DNA of 64,000 nt from contig NC_089501.1 in NCBI RefSeq assembly GCF_036850765.1, positions 12,934,997 through 12,998,996 of the forward strand, written 5' to 3'. Numbering within the stretch: position 1 is the stretch's first letter; every line of letters begins with the position of its first letter. Both the position numbers and the translations under genes were made by a program. The notes beneath the pieces were generated by a model. The model searched no databases, was not told the origin of the DNA, and was given only the letters and a program-made list of their open reading frames with translations. Origin of the DNA: Saccopteryx bilineata (lineage: Eukaryota; Chordata; Mammalia; Chiroptera; Emballonuridae). Shown one piece after another: positions 26,336 through 39,074 of this stretch.

Positions 26336-27034
26336 TAATTGGACGTTATCCCCACATCCTTATGCAGTGAACACTATTGTTTATTAATTCTCTGCATTTA
26401 GCACTGTGTAAAAGTATTATTTGAACTTGATACATTATAGAAACTGATTTCAGGATCACTTCATTATATAGGGAGCAGCATTCTGTAGTGTCGTAAGTGA
26501 TGATAATCTCTTAGTGACTGTACATTAGCCAAGAAGTTTCCCTAAACTGACCAGTGACTTACGAAATCACTTCAGGGATGCTTTTCAGTTCTGAGCACCT
26601 CAGTGAGCTGAGCATTTGCCATAGTCAAGTTTACTGATGATATCGGAAGAGTTGTTTAGCATAAAAATAACAACATACCATGTGTTTAACCACTCTCCAA
26701 ACACTCTCATTTTAGGCTTGTCGCCCATCCTACCCATGAAGTAGGGAAGGTAACATATGACCACCCTCTGATGGTTGAGGCCAAGGACACAGCTGAAACA
26801 CAGGTGTAAAGCCTTAGCCACCTGATCCTGGGCACAGTGTTTTCCCTACTAGCCCGCACTGCAGCCTTGGCATGGTTTCATGGTTATAATAGTTACTTCT
26901 ACCTTTTAAAATGCTTTATTTCTGGACTGAAACATGTTTGCTTGTTCTTTTGATTCAAATGCCACACTGTAGCTTTATGCAGCTACGGCTGATAATTTAA
27001 GAATAGTGGACTGAAGTTGACCTAGAGGGGTGCT

Positions 27035-27245
27035 GACGAATAGAACTTTCTTAATGATGAAGTGTTCTGTATCTGTGCTACCCAGTGTGGTGGTCAGTTG
27101 CCACATGTGGCTGTCAAACACTTGAAATGTGGCTAGGGTGTTTCGGGAACTGACTTTTAAATTTTAGTTAAATTTAGTTAATTTCACTTTAAATAGCCAC
27201 ATGTGGCTATTGACTACCATATTAGACCACCGTGGGTCTGGACAT
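27035..27245 (-). repeat. MER5-like hAT remnant
   Basis: CACTTGAAATGTGGCTAG and TAGCCACATGTGGCTATTGA with TATTAGACCACC match the MER5 group. The copy of the terminal motif near 27098 (GCCACATGTGGCTG) is inverted relative to this, giving a short palindrome. Confidence 0.65.
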
Positions 27246-28096
27246 GGTAAAAATCCTCCATTATGATGCAGGTTCCTCCTGTATGTTAGTTAAGTCTCAG
27301 CATTGGTTGCACACACTTAGCCATTCTTTTAGAGAAAAAATATTTTTTTGAGAGCTTTTTTAATGCTTCGGATATTTGGAGTATATAAATTGTGGCAAAA
27401 CAAAGGTCCTTCTAAATTTTGACCAACTTAAATTTAAAAGTTGTGAAATTTTAACTCGACCCCCAAAATAAAATTCACTGAGTCTAACCACCATATTCCT
27501 TTTGGGAAACATGAGGAGATAGTGATATCATATGTTCTTGATTCTACCTTTAAGAGTCCGGACCTTTAGGAAATTATTATTGGCAAGGCATTTCTTCCTT
27601 TGATTCTGAAAACAGAGAGCTATTTTGTTTTATAGATACACATCTGTTATTTGATGCCTGCAGAGTTCAGTGGCACTTGAAGTCAGGATTGAGTGATATT
27701 TACAGAGCCAAACAAAAGTTTAGTCACATGATGTTCACATTAGGCTGAGAATGGAATTCTGAGATTATAGTCTGGGAAAAGGGGAACTGTGTTTTATAAA
27801 CTGACAACGCACTGCAGATCAACATTAAAATGTTAAAACAATAACAGCTGTTCTTATTACTACTGTTAAATTAAACAAGTAAATTCGGTTCCATGACTGG
27901 AAAAATCTCAAAAGTGAGGAAAGTACACAGGTAACAAATGTTACTAGGAATAATAGAAATGCCTTCTCCTAAAAGGTGGGGGTGCTATCTCATAAGCTGT
28001 TTTGTTCTAACATGGATTTTGACTGCTTAACTCAAGTGCTTAAAATGAAGTTTAGTAAACAACTAGCTGCCACAGAATGTATTAGAAAAACACTTT

Positions 28097-28267
28097 TTAA
28101 AAAAATTTTTCTTTATTCAGTTTTAGAGAGAGAGGAAAGATAGAAGGAGGAGGAGCAGACAGCATCAACTCCCATATGAGCCTTGACCAGGCTTAGTGCA
28201 GGATTTTGAACCAGCGACCTCAGTGTTCCAGGTTGATGCTTTATCCACTGCGCCACCACAGGTCAGG
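28097..28267 (-). repeat. SINE-A
   Basis: Head end CGCCACCACAGGTCAGGC. Duplication TAGAAAAACACTT on both sides. Confidence 0.9.
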
Positions 28268-28771
28268 CTAGAAAAACACTTCTTATGCAGAGACAGGAAA
28301 TAGTAAAGTTAATCTGAAATGTTATTTAATGCCAATTTAAGCAAACTAAATTACCACGTTTGATTTTTTTATATTCATATCATAGGATATGTTACATAGA
28401 TTATCTCTTGATGTCACTCTTCAATTCTGATTTAGCACTTGATTCTACTCTATTTTTTCTATTCACTTTCATGGTCATGAAAATATTAATATTCTTAATA
28501 ATCACTGTTTGTTAAATACTGCTAAATGTGAACGTATTTTCAGTCCCCAGAAGCCCTTTATATGTTCCCTTCCAGCCAATGTCCCTTTCCTGGATGAACA
28601 TATAAAATCATAGATTAATTTTTGTCAGATTTTTAACTTGATATAAGTGGAATTAACCAGTAAGTATGGTCTTCAATCTGGCTTTCTTTCCTTAACATTT
28701 TGTTTGTGTAATTCATTCCTCTTGTTCCTTGTAGCAGTAATTTACTTGTTTTCATTACAGTATATCATTAC

Positions 28772-28903
28772 ACAGGGGGAGGCAAAGGTGAGTTTGTGTT
28801 TACAGTTGTGAGTATACAAAACATAGTTTATTCTTGTATTTTCATTAATTATTGTATTTTCCATACAAACAACTGTAAACCTACTTTTTCCCCACCATAT
28901 ATA
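28772..28903. mobile_element. Small MITE with imperfect inverted repeats
   Basis: About 130 bp. The left end GGGGAGGCAAAGGTGAGTTT ... TTTACAGTTGT pairs with the right end ACAACTGTAAACCTACTTTTTCCCC. The core is AT-rich. Same family as 15305-15422. Confidence 0.7.
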
Positions 28904-29157
28904 GCTATATTGCAGTTTATCCATTCTATAATTGATAGACACCTAGGTAAATTTCAATTGGGGACTGTTACAAATAATGTTTCATGAACATTATTTACCT
29001 GTAATTTGTGTAACTATTTACATGTTCCTCTTAGACACTTACCTGGAAGTAGAGTTGATGTGTGATAAGGTAATGTGTGTTTTCAGTTTTGGTAGGTGTT
29101 GCCAAACAATTTCCCAAAATTCTTGTACAATACAGGAGAGCTCCAGATAGTTTATAC

Positions 29158-29158
<1 letters not shown>

Positions 29159-29190
<32 letters not shown>
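29159..29190. repeat. (CA)n microsatellite
   Basis: About 15 uninterrupted CA units. Confidence 0.95.
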
Positions 29191-29192
<2 letters not shown>

Positions 29193-29964
29193 TGATCATC
29201 AAATGTACCCACCTCGAACTTTCCACACAGTCATCCAAAAAACACCTTGCAGACAGTGGCCTTTGACCCAGTTCACTCTGGCAGTATAATTTGCAATTTG
29301 ATTCTGCAGGGAAACATTTGGGTAAGAGAGTCTGATGCCCTTCTGTGAGCCTGAAGGCTTTTGGTGGGGTAAGAAATACTTGAGGAGTTAATAACGCTGG
29401 AATTTGCCAAATGCTCTCAGAGTGTGTTTGGTCAATTTTTATAATAAAGTAATTTGACATAAATGGACCTCAGTTCACCCAATTGAATCCAATGAACATT
29501 TGTTTTAATGAGTGTTTCATCCCAACCTTGCATAGTATAGAAATGCAACAGGAATGAAGGGTGATGCCTAATAAAGATACAAAAGGATGCTCTTTTATTG
29601 TCAAGGAAATGCAAGGTAAAAATACGAGATACCCATTTTCTACCTATTCGATTGGCAAAAATTAAGTCTGACACTATGTTCCTGTGAGAGTGTGAGGTAA
29701 GGGTATACACATAATTGTTGCTAAAATGTTATATTATCCTGGAAGGAAGGAAGCACAGTGTACCTACTAAAATTAGAACTGTACATATACAGTGACCCAG
29801 CCGTCTTAATTGTAGGTGTAAAGTTCTAGAGAAACTCAGATATACACAATAACGTTTACCCTAAAGTTTATAAGAATGAAAAACTCAGCAACAAAGACTG
29901 GCATCGTCCTCTGTGGTATATGCATACAGTGGCTCACTATGCCATGATTAAGAAGAATGAAACA

Positions 29965-30085
29965 AACATCTCTAGAATGTAAGCTCTATGAGGGCAGAGA
30001 ATTTGCTTTTGTTTATTCCTGTGTCTTCAGCAACTAGAATTATGCACAGAATGTAGTAGATGCCCATTAATTATTAGCTGAATGC
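29965..30085 (+). repeat. L2/MIR-like 3' end
   Basis: AGAATGTAAGCTCTATGAGG, then GTGTCTTCAGCAACTAGAAT and AGATGCCCATTAATTATTAG. Confidence 0.6.
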
Positions 30086-31189
30086 ATCTGTAAGTACATG
30101 ACTAGATGTTCAAATCATGTGTTGAGTGAACAAAGTAAATTGCAGGAAATTTGTATTGGAAAATATGTATGCGTATGTGGAATTCCATAAAAACTCACTG
30201 GAAAGGTTTACACCAAAATGTGAAATACGTACGTGTGCTTGTACATCTACAAGTACTAATCTGGAAAGATATACACCAAAATGATAACAATGATACCCTA
30301 AAGGGTAGACAAAGGGAAGGGACTAGAATTTGGGGATGGTATTCAAAGAAGTCTTTAGACTTTTCTGCAGTTTCAAATTTAGAAAAGGATACTCTTTTCT
30401 TATATTACTTGGGTAATTACAAGATAATTTTTAAATGACATTTTACTAGGGAAAGATACTTTCTAGTTATCTGGCAGGTTGAAATTTGCTGGGTGAGGAG
30501 CTCCTCCCTCTGGGGCCCCAAAGCCTTCACCCAGCTGTACAAAGGGTACATGCTTACAGGGTTTAGTTTCCCAAATAGAGTTCCTTGAATATGAGGAATT
30601 AATAGGGAAACAGCCATCCAGTGAGTCTGTATATTTCTTTAGAAATAAACCAGCTATTTGTATGTTTCTTTGTTCTGATTTTATATTTGTAGGATGCATT
30701 AAATTTGGGGTTTTGTTTTTTTTGCTAATTACATTCACATTACTTTATAAAAAGGTCCAGTAAATATCTCAGTAAAGGAGATAATAAATAAATAGAAGTA
30801 GACAGTAAGAAATACAGAATGAAAAGATCAAGAGGTGAGGATTTGTAGTCCATCATGCTTTTTCTCATTCATTGTGTGATCTTCAAGGTAATCCTCTGTG
30901 AACCTCACTTTTGTATCAGCACAGTGTGGGAGACGGGGATTTTGCCCCACACTTCTCATGCTCTGTAAGAAATTATATATAACTTATATGGTCAATTAAT
31001 ATATGACAGACGAGGCAAGAACATATGAATGGGGTAAAGACAGTCTATTCATTAAATGGCGGGAAAATTAGGCAGGTAAGCACAAAAATAGGAAACTAGA
31101 CCACCTTCTTACACTTCATACAAGAATAAATTCAAAGTGGATTAAAGACTTAAATGTAAGACTCAATACCATTAAAAATTTTAAAAGAT

Positions 31190-31588
31190 GGCCCTGGCTG
31201 GTTGGCTCAGTGGTAGAGCGTCAGCCTAGCGTGCAGAGGTCCTGGGTTCGATTCCCGGCCAGGGCACACAGGAGGAGCGCCCATCTGCTTCTCCACCCTC
31301 CCCCTCTCCTTCCTCTCTGTCTCTCTCTTCCCCTCCCGCAGTGAGGCTCCATTGAAGCAAAGATGGCCCAAGTGCTGGGGATGGCTCCTTGGCCTCTGCC
31401 CCAGGTGCTAGAGTGGCTCTGGTCGCAACAGAGCGACGCCCCAGCGGGGCAGAGCATCGCCCCGTGGTGGGCAGAGCATCACCCCCGGTGGGTGTGCCGG
31501 GTGGATCCCGGTCCAGCGCATGCAGGAGTCTGTCTGACTGTCTCTCCCCGTTTCCAGCTTCAGAAAAATACAAAAAAAAAAAAATTTT
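31190..31588 (+). repeat. SINE-C inside an L1
   Basis: Full-length copy breaking the old L1 at about 31189. Confidence 0.93.
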
Positions 31589-31878
31589 TTTTTAAAGAAA
31601 ATATAGGCAGTAAATCTCGGACATTTCTCCTAGCAATATTTTGTTTTATATATCTGCTTGGGCAAGAGAAACAAAAGAAAAAATAAACAAATGGGACTAC
31701 ATTAAACTAGAAGTTTTTGCACAGCAAAGGAAATGATCAACAAAAACGAAAAGACAGCCTACTGAATAAAAGAAGATATTCGCCAGTGATATATCTGATA
31801 AGAGGTTAATATCCAAATTTTATAAAGAATTCTTATAACTCAACTCACACACAAAATCCAATTAAAAAATGAGCAGAG

Positions 31879-32195
31879 GCCTGACCAGGCGGTGGCGCAG
31901 TGGATAGAGCGTTGGACTGGGATGTGGAGGACCCAGGTTTGAGACCCCGAGGTTGCCAGCTTGTGCGCGGGTTCATCTGGTTCGAGCAAAGCTCACCAGC
32001 TTGGACCCGAGGTCTCTGGCTCGAGCAAGGGGTTACTCAGTCTGCTGAAGGCCCACGGTCAAGGCACATATGAGAAAACAATCAATGAACAACTAAAGTG
32101 TCGCAACGAAAAACTGATGATGTTTCTCATCTCTCTCCGTTCCTGTCTGTCCCTATCTATCCCTCTCTCTGACTCTCAGTCTCTGAGAAAAAAAA
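31879..32195 (+). repeat. SINE-B inside an L1
   Basis: Head GCCTGACCAGGCGGTGGCGC. Duplication AAATGAGCAGAGG/AAATGAACAGAGG in L1 sequence. Confidence 0.93.
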
Positions 32196-32702
32196 AAATG
32201 AACAGAGGACCTGAATGTCAGACACTTCTCCAAGAGGACATACAAATGGCCAATAGACTTATGAAAAGATGTTCAACATCACTAATAATCAAAGAAATGC
32301 AAATTAAAGCCACAATGGGATATCTTCTCATACCCATCAGAACAGCTATCCTCAGGAAATCCACAATCAACAAGTGTAGGCAAAGATGTGAAGAAAAGAA
32401 AACCCTTGTGCCCTGTTGTTTAGAATGCAGATTGCTACATCCATTATGGAAAACAATATGGGGGTTTCTCAGAAGATTAAAACTGGAACTGCCTTATGAT
32501 ACAGCAGTTCCACTTCTGGATATATTTTCAGAAAAACACAAAACAATTCAAAATACTGTATGCACCTTTGTCTACATTACAGCATTATTTACAATAGTCA
32601 AGATATGGAGCAACCCAGGTGCCCATCAGTAGACAAGTGGATAAAGAAGATGTGGTACATAAAAACAATGGAATATTACTCGGCCATAAAAAGACTGAAA
32701 CT

Positions 32703-33036
32703 TACCTGACTAGGCAGTGGCGCAGTGGTTACAGCATTGGCCTGAAGGCAGAGGATCCATATTTGAAACCCCAAGATCACCGGCTTGAGCATGGGCTCAT
32801 CCGGCTTGAGCGCGGGCTCATCAGCTTGAATGTGGGATCATAGACATGACCCTATAGTCACTGACTTGAAGCCCAAGGTCACTGGCTTGAGCAAGGGGTC
32901 ACTCGCTCCGCTGTAGCCCCCAGGTCAAGGCACATATGAGAAAGCAATTAATAAACAACAAAGATGCCACAATGAAGAATTGATGCTTCTCATCTCTTCC
33001 TTTCTGCCTCCTCCCCCCTCTCTTAAAAAAAAAATA
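32703..33036 (+). repeat. SINE-B inside an L1
   Basis: Head CCTGACTAGGCAGTGGCGCA and an A tail at 33025-33034. Interrupts L1 ORF2 text. Confidence 0.88.
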
Positions 33037-33399
33037 CAAGTGCAACTTTATTGTGACAACATGGATGAGGGTATTATGCTAAGTGGTGAAATAAGTCAGT
33101 CCTTGAAAGGCTGATACCATGTGATTTCACTTATCTATATAGGGAATCTAAGAAAAAAATAAAATAGAAACAGACTCATAGATATGGAGAACAGACTGAT
33201 AGTTGCCAGAGGGAAGAACGTTGGGGTTCTGAGTAGAAGGTGAAGGGAGTAAGAAGTACACATTGAGAGTTACAGAACACTCACAGGAATCAAGTACAGC
33301 ACAAGGAAAATAGCCAATAATATTGTAATAACTGGATGGTGCCACCTGAAACTAATGCAACATAATATTGAATGTAAAAGAAAAAAAAAAGAAATGATA

Positions 33400-35670
33400 T
33401 ATAATAGAGTAATAGGACAGTTAGCCCTTTGTTTTGCCCAGAAGTGACAAAAAGAGGGACCACCTTGCTTCCCCCTCTGTAGACTTGGGTTTTTTTCAAA
33501 GTATGTTTTAAAGGTTAGTGCCACTTCCATAAGGGAAATTTTGCACTTTGAACCCATGCTGCGGAATTCTGTGATACAATGTGGTCCATGGCTTTTCACA
33601 GTTGATTAACTGCCGGTATTTAAGCCAGAGTAACTGACAGTGTTCACTAGGTACCAAGCACTGTGCTGAGTGTTTCACATACATCATTGCATTTAACCCA
33701 CACAATAACTTTAGGGTATGGGTCCTATAATCATTTCACAGATGAGTCAGTAGTTTCCGAATGATTAAGGCACTAATCCAAGTAAATTGCATGACTGAGT
33801 TTTGAATTAAAGACTGTCCAGTCTGAATACAGGACCATCCAGGAACACACAGGACCATTTCCGTAATATGGTTATATATGTGTGTGTCCGCGCTATACAG
33901 AACTGCTCTGTCCTTTGAAGATTTTTCAGTAGGAATGGAATAGCCACTCTCCTTAATAACAATAGCCATTGCTTAATGAAGTCATCTGCAAATCATGAAT
34001 TCTTTTCTCCCTTCCTTCCTCCTTTGCTCTGTAATGATTTAATTTGCTGGCATGAGTCATTTAGATTACACTCCTTTTGAAGTTTCACATAGAGTTTTTA
34101 TCTGGAAGGAAAAACATTTCCTTTGTCATCGTTTTCAGATAAGTTGGACAGTTATTGGTCATTTATGAGGTCGAGTGCGATTTCCTTTTCATTCACATTT
34201 TTTTTCATGAGTACACATAGCTCATTTAGTGTTTATTGCTAACATTTGCCAAACACTGTGAGTAAAATATTTGCCTCATTTAAATTGAATTTTGAATGTT
34301 TCCTTGGTTATTGAGTAATCCCAGGCTTTGGGGTTCTTTGGGTCTATGTTGACAGCTCCTTTCCTTTCAAAACGAAATAGTGTGATCACTTATGTCATAT
34401 GCTTTCTTAACAAATTTTTTCCTAGGTCAAAAGAAAGTAGGAATATAATTTTTCATCAGTAAATGGATTATTGCAGTGTTGTTTTATTTGGGTCCTCTGG
34501 GAACTTGTAGGACCTCTGTGTTGATAACTAGCACTGTGTTGTGCTTATAGCATATTTGTTGTGCTTTATCCTAAAAGACCGAAGACTTATACCATCTTTC
34601 AGATTTATAGTCCTACACCTTATACCTTTAGCCTTGAGATTCCATATAATTAGAACTTGGGGTAAGTAGGCCTCATTTAGACTGAGCAAGAAAAGGTTTT
34701 CCTTTGACTACAGAAGAAATGGTTTATATTGTTAAACCACATAGTACTCTAAGATTTCAAGGGACTGTATTTAACCTTCTTAAGAGAAGATTTAGTTACA
34801 TTACCTTTACTGACTATATTCTATATGCTAACTATAATGGCACACACAAAAATAATGCTTTATGGAGCTTAGGTGAAAGATCAAAATCTATTGCATAGTT
34901 AATAAACTGTATAGAAAAATTGATGAATAAGTATTGCAGTATGTGAACTAGGACAGGGTAGTTGGCATATTCAAAGGAGAGAGCAAACTAGAAAGAGTGG
35001 GCATTAAACTGACCCCTAAAGGACAGTGGAATTGAGAAAAGCAGAGAAAAAGGATAATGGGGTGGGCCAAACCAGAAGCACTCTGCCAAAGGCATTGCTG
35101 GAGAAACCAGCATGCCCTGCGGTCCAGCTGAACAGCCTTCACTTCCCGTTCAGGGTTCGGTGGACTCGGCTCCAGACCTCTCCCAAAGTTCGGTCTGTAC
35201 CTTTTCTTCTCTCCTCTCTTCTGGGTTTCTCTTTGTCCCATTCACAACCTACTGAAATGCCTCTCACTGACGGAGACCCAGTCCGCTCTCCCCTTCTCTT
35301 GCCCCCTCCCCTCACTGGCCTGAGAAGAAGTAGTCATTTCTTCCCCAGCGGCTGCGGCAGGTGACCATCTGCTGGTCCAGCACATGTCGGACTGCATTTC
35401 AGTTTCGATTGTTTTAACATTGAGGCCTTCTTGCAGGTTAGAACCACGTGTCATCTAGCTATCACATCGTGCTTGGCCCCAAGCAGATACTCAGTAAGGA
35501 GATACTGGTTTTATGGACTAATGAAAAAAAAAAATGTATTTCTCTAACTACATTTTCTGTTAACATTAATAGAGTCTACAGTTACAGAAGTAAACGTTTC
35601 ATTTTTTTATTGTAGACTTAATGTGTCTTTCTTTTTAAAAACCTTTCATTATACATATATATATGAAGAC
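33400..35670. other. Intronic sequence
   Basis: Holds one antisense MIR (33625). A GC-richer part at 35030-35370 has overlapping open frames on both strands but no codon or domain signal. Confidence 0.5.
33625..33790 (-). repeat. MIR, antisense
   Basis: GGTACCAAGCACTGTGCTGA, then ATTGCATTTAACCCACACAA and CATTTCACAGATGAG. Confidence 0.65.
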
Positions 35671-35788
35671 AGTTCTTGCCTAACCAGGCAGTGGCAGTGG
35701 ATAGAGTGTCATCCTGTGACACTGAGGTCCCAGATTCAAAACCCCAAAGTTGCCAGCTTGAGCATGGGATCATAGACATGACCCCATG

Positions 35789-36360
35789 TGTTGGTCAAAC
35801 AAGTTTGTAAATGTGATATATATGTTTGCTCGCTTTGGGTGTGAGAGATAGACTGTAAACTGGCAAAGCCATTATAGCCTAAGGCTATAAGACTATATAG
35901 GCTTAGTCTTAAAACTAAGCCTTTCCCTCCCTTCTAATACTAAGGTCTTCTCAAAACTAACCTTTTCCCCACACCACTGACTGTTGCATGATAGGGGGTG
36001 GTGCACTCTTATGAGGAATCCCATTTATGCCTCAGATAAGTGGCTTTGTATCACAGACTTCCTTATTTGTATTTTGGCTTAAAGGCTTTAATTTTCTACA
36101 CTATAAAGGAGATAGACCGGGGACTTTCTTTGGGGGTTCCTGCTATCAGCATTGCAGAGGCCTCCCTGACCCCTTGCCCTCCATGGGAAAAGCAGGTTTT
36201 CTGCTTTTCCCTTGTCTTCTCTTGTGGCTTGCCTGTCTTAGTGAGACACCAATTAACAGAATGGCCCACCATCCTCCGACCACACCATTTCTTTAAGGTC
36301 TACCCGAATCCAATGGGAACCTGCATATGAATGGCCACGATGGCGGCCCCTGGCCATACA
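35789..36360 (+). repeat. Solo LTR of the same ERV family (short type)
   Basis: A 572-bp LTR, TGTTGGTC to CCATACA, closely similar to the proviral LTR along its whole length, including CTATAAAG and the GAGACACCAATTAAC stretch near its R region. It is flanked by a near-perfect 5-bp duplication, CCATG/CAATG, and lies inside the SINE-B copy that starts at 35678. No internal viral sequence remains, so this is a product of LTR-LTR recombination. Confidence 0.92.
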
Positions 36361-36557
36361 CAATGGTAGTTGGCTTGAGCCCAAGTATTGCTGGCTTGAA
36401 GCCCAAGGTTTCTATCTTGAGCAAGGGGTCACTGGCTCGGCTGGAGCCCTTCTCCCCCATCAAGGCACATATGAGAAAGCAATCAGTGAACACCTAAAGT
36501 CCCACAGTGACAAGTTGATGCTTCTCATCTCTCTCCCTTCCTGTCTGTCTGCCCTTG

Positions 36558-37278
36558 TGTAGAGCCAGTAGACACAAGCACCATTGCAGCCGCATGGCCC
36601 ATGCAGGTTTGCATTAGATTTGGACAGACGGTAATGAAACAGTGGAGCCAAGGACTGGTGGCCATTACCTTTAATCCTAGCTTGCACCCGGAGGGCAAGT
36701 AAAAATACACACTGGGCTCCAAAACCCACTTTTTCAGCACTCAGAAAGCTACTGACTTATCCGAGTTTCCTAGAATCTAAGGTTTCTACCTCACCAGCCT
36801 TATTCACCTGTTTCCCATCTCCTTCTCTCTGCACAAACTCTGCACAAACTGGCTTCTCCTTTAACATTCCATCTTAGCTGCTTCTACTGGCCTCCTCCAC
36901 ATGGCCTTTCTCTGCTCTCCTCTTTAATGCTAATCTCAGGAACAGAGAGAGAGCAAGCTCCCAGTCTGCCCCACTTTGTAGTGTAGAAATCAAAACCTTT
37001 AATGCAATATACTTCCTTATTTTAATGCAAAATAAGGAAGTCTCTGATACAAAGTCACTTATCTGAGGCTTAATGGGATTCCTCATAAGAGTGCACCACC
37101 CACATCATGCAGCAGTCAAGGGTGTGAGGAAAAGCTTAGTCTTAAAACTCAGACAAAAAAAACAAAAAACAAACTCAGGCTATAATGACTGGCCTGCTTA
37201 CAGCCTGTCCCCCACACCCACTACAGACTATAAGTGAGCAAATATATGTATCATATTTGCAAACTTATTTGACCAACA
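36558..37278 (-). repeat. Solo LTR (long type), opposite orientation
   Basis: A 721-bp LTR in minus orientation (TGTAGAG at its left end, GACCAACA at its right), with the perfect 5-bp duplication CCTTG (36553-36557 and 37279-37283). The U3 start and U5 end match the proviral LTR. The middle differs and carries a long purine-rich section with a short internal tandem repeat (GCACAAACTCT twice, near 36833). It is inserted near the tail of the same SINE-B copy that holds the LTR at 35789. Confidence 0.92.
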
Positions 37279-37384
37279 CCTTGTTTATAGCTCTCTCTCT
37301 CACTCTCTCACTTAAAAAAAAAAAAAGTGAAAAACAGTTTCTAACCTTATTGTAAAGACATTTTGTGTAAACCTGGCAGTTTTT

Positions 37385-37734
37385 TTATTTTTATTTATTC
37401 TTTATTAAGTTAGAGGAAAGGAGGCAGAGAGACAGACTTTGGCATGCACCCCGACTGGGATACACCTGGCAAGGCTCCTGTGGACCAAATCTCTACCCAT
37501 CTGGGGCCACTGCTTCACTGCTCAGCAACTGAGCTATTTCAGCACCTGAGGCAAGGCCATGGAGCCATCCTCAACACCCAGGACCAACTTGCTCAAATCA
37601 TCCCAGCCATAGCTACAGGGGGTGGGGCGGGGGGAGCAGATGGTCGCTGCTCCTGTGTGCCCTGACCAGAAATCGAACCCAGGACTTTCACACTCCGGGC
37701 CAACGCTCTACCTCTGAGCCCAGCCAGCCAGGGC
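37385..37734 (-). repeat. Diverged SINE-C
   Basis: Minus-strand copy ending GCCAGCCAGGGC, much more diverged than the other SINE-C copies. Confidence 0.85.
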
Positions 37735-38108
37735 ATTTTTTGATATTTTAGAATATTTCATACTTCAGTGTTTAAAAAATCCATATGACTGTCATCTTAA
37801 TACAGCCAGATGTTTTGTTTATTCAGAAAAATCCCCGAGACATAAATTTGTTCTTTTTAAGTTAAATTGGAAGGAGGTAGAAGGAAAGAGGTGAAAGGAA
37901 GAGAGGAATCAAGCCAAAGGAGATAAAAGGAGACTGAGGAAGTTCAAAGTCCTGCCTGGAGGACCATATTCTGTGGAACCAGCCGCACCCAGCATTAGTC
38001 ACCTTTGAACTCTTCCTGTCCAGGTTCCGACTGTTTTCCACCTGAAACCCTGCCTACTCCTTCCACGGGCTGCAGCCTCTGCCCCAGGCTTTCTCAGTGC
38101 CTCCTAGC

Positions 38109-39070
38109 AGTGGTTCTCAAACTTTTTTGAAGTCAGGATGCACTTAAAATCCCACAAATAATTGTAGGCACACTATATACAAATTTCTGAGAAATATGTT
38201 ATAATAATTAAGTCAAATATTAAAGAAAAAAAAAAAAAGTCCAAACATGGTTTTATGGTAATTAAATGAAATAAATATGACAAAATTTAATTTATTCTGA
38301 CATTTAAAAAATTTTGTTATATGTTTCGAGTTATGCTTTTTAGAATTCGTAAAAAAGAGGGTTTAAAAAATAAAAAAACGACCAAAAAGTCATCTTTTTA
38401 TATATATAGATACATTCTTAGTAAGATTTAGTAAATTTGGCAGGTCCCGGCGCGAATGCGTTTTTTCATTCTTGTGTTTATGAGAAACATGAGCCTGATG
38501 TGTCCTAGTGATTTCTTCAATGTTTGGAAATATATTTGAAAGGCAAACTCTCATTTCCTCATCAGTACATTGAAGAATTCCTCTCTTTTTACTCTTGTGT
38601 TGAGGGTAGAAAATCCTAATTCACATAAAGAGGATGTTGAAAATTGTAGAAAAATTTCAAAGCTTTTTTAGATATTGCCACATATTATTCTTTTATAGAA
38701 ATCCAAAAGGCTTCAAGACACAATTCTTGTGTTTAATCATCAATCCAAAACCCCCACCATACATATCATCTTAACTTTACACCAAACAAAGGATAGAAGA
38801 AACTTGCCTCCAGTCTTTCCGGGGAACATGGGGGGTAGTGTAAACAATCCAGCACCACAGCTTAACAGCCTTTTGCAACCTAATCAGGCAAGTGAGGTAG
38901 AGGGTTGGGCAGACTGTCAGTTTACAGCCAATTCCCCACACCCCTGTCCCCCAAAAATCTAAACTCCAAAAACGCTGTTGGTTTTTTGGTCCCCAACAGG
39001 GACATATTTCTCTGGAATACCATAAAGTGCACCTGGAAATTTTCTAGGGTGCACACTTTGAGAGCTACTG
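38109..39070 (-). mobile_element. hAT-Charlie-like transposon remnant
   Basis: Ends CAGTGGTTCTCAAACTTT and, inverted, CAGTAGCTCTCAAAGTGT are typical hAT termini. Minus-strand sequence near 38600-38460 encodes a stretch containing CTDEEMRVCLSNIFPNI and THQAHVSHKHK, like the C-terminal end of Charlie/ZBED-type transposases. The flanking 8-mers match only partly (CCTCCTAG, TCCTAAGA). Old and non-functional. Confidence 0.75.
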
Positions 39071-39074
39071 TCCT

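Larger units (their letters stand above)
30990..33390 (+). mobile_element. Old L1 (ORF2 end and 3' UTR), broken by three SINEs
   Basis: L1 ORF2-like text on the + strand: CAAGAATAAATTCAAAGTGG near 31120, AAATGGGACTACATTAAACT near 31690, and the C-terminal part in the frame through 32200-32632 (PYDTAVPLLDIF). The 3' UTR runs to about 33390. Many substitutions and the nested SINEs at 31190, 31879 and 32703 make it old. Confidence 0.85.
35678..37326 (+). repeat. SINE-B carrying two LTR insertions
   Basis: One SINE copy in three pieces: 35678-35788 (head, GCCTAACCAGGCAGTGGC), 36361-36557 (body and CT-rich part) and 37279-37326 (CT repeat and A tail). Each break is an LTR with its own target duplication, so the two events were independent. 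Confidence 0.9.

Noticed and set aside
35026..35364. A 112-codon frame in a GC-richer stretch
   Set aside because: Low-complexity Ser/Pro/Leu text, overlapping frame on the other strand, no domain.
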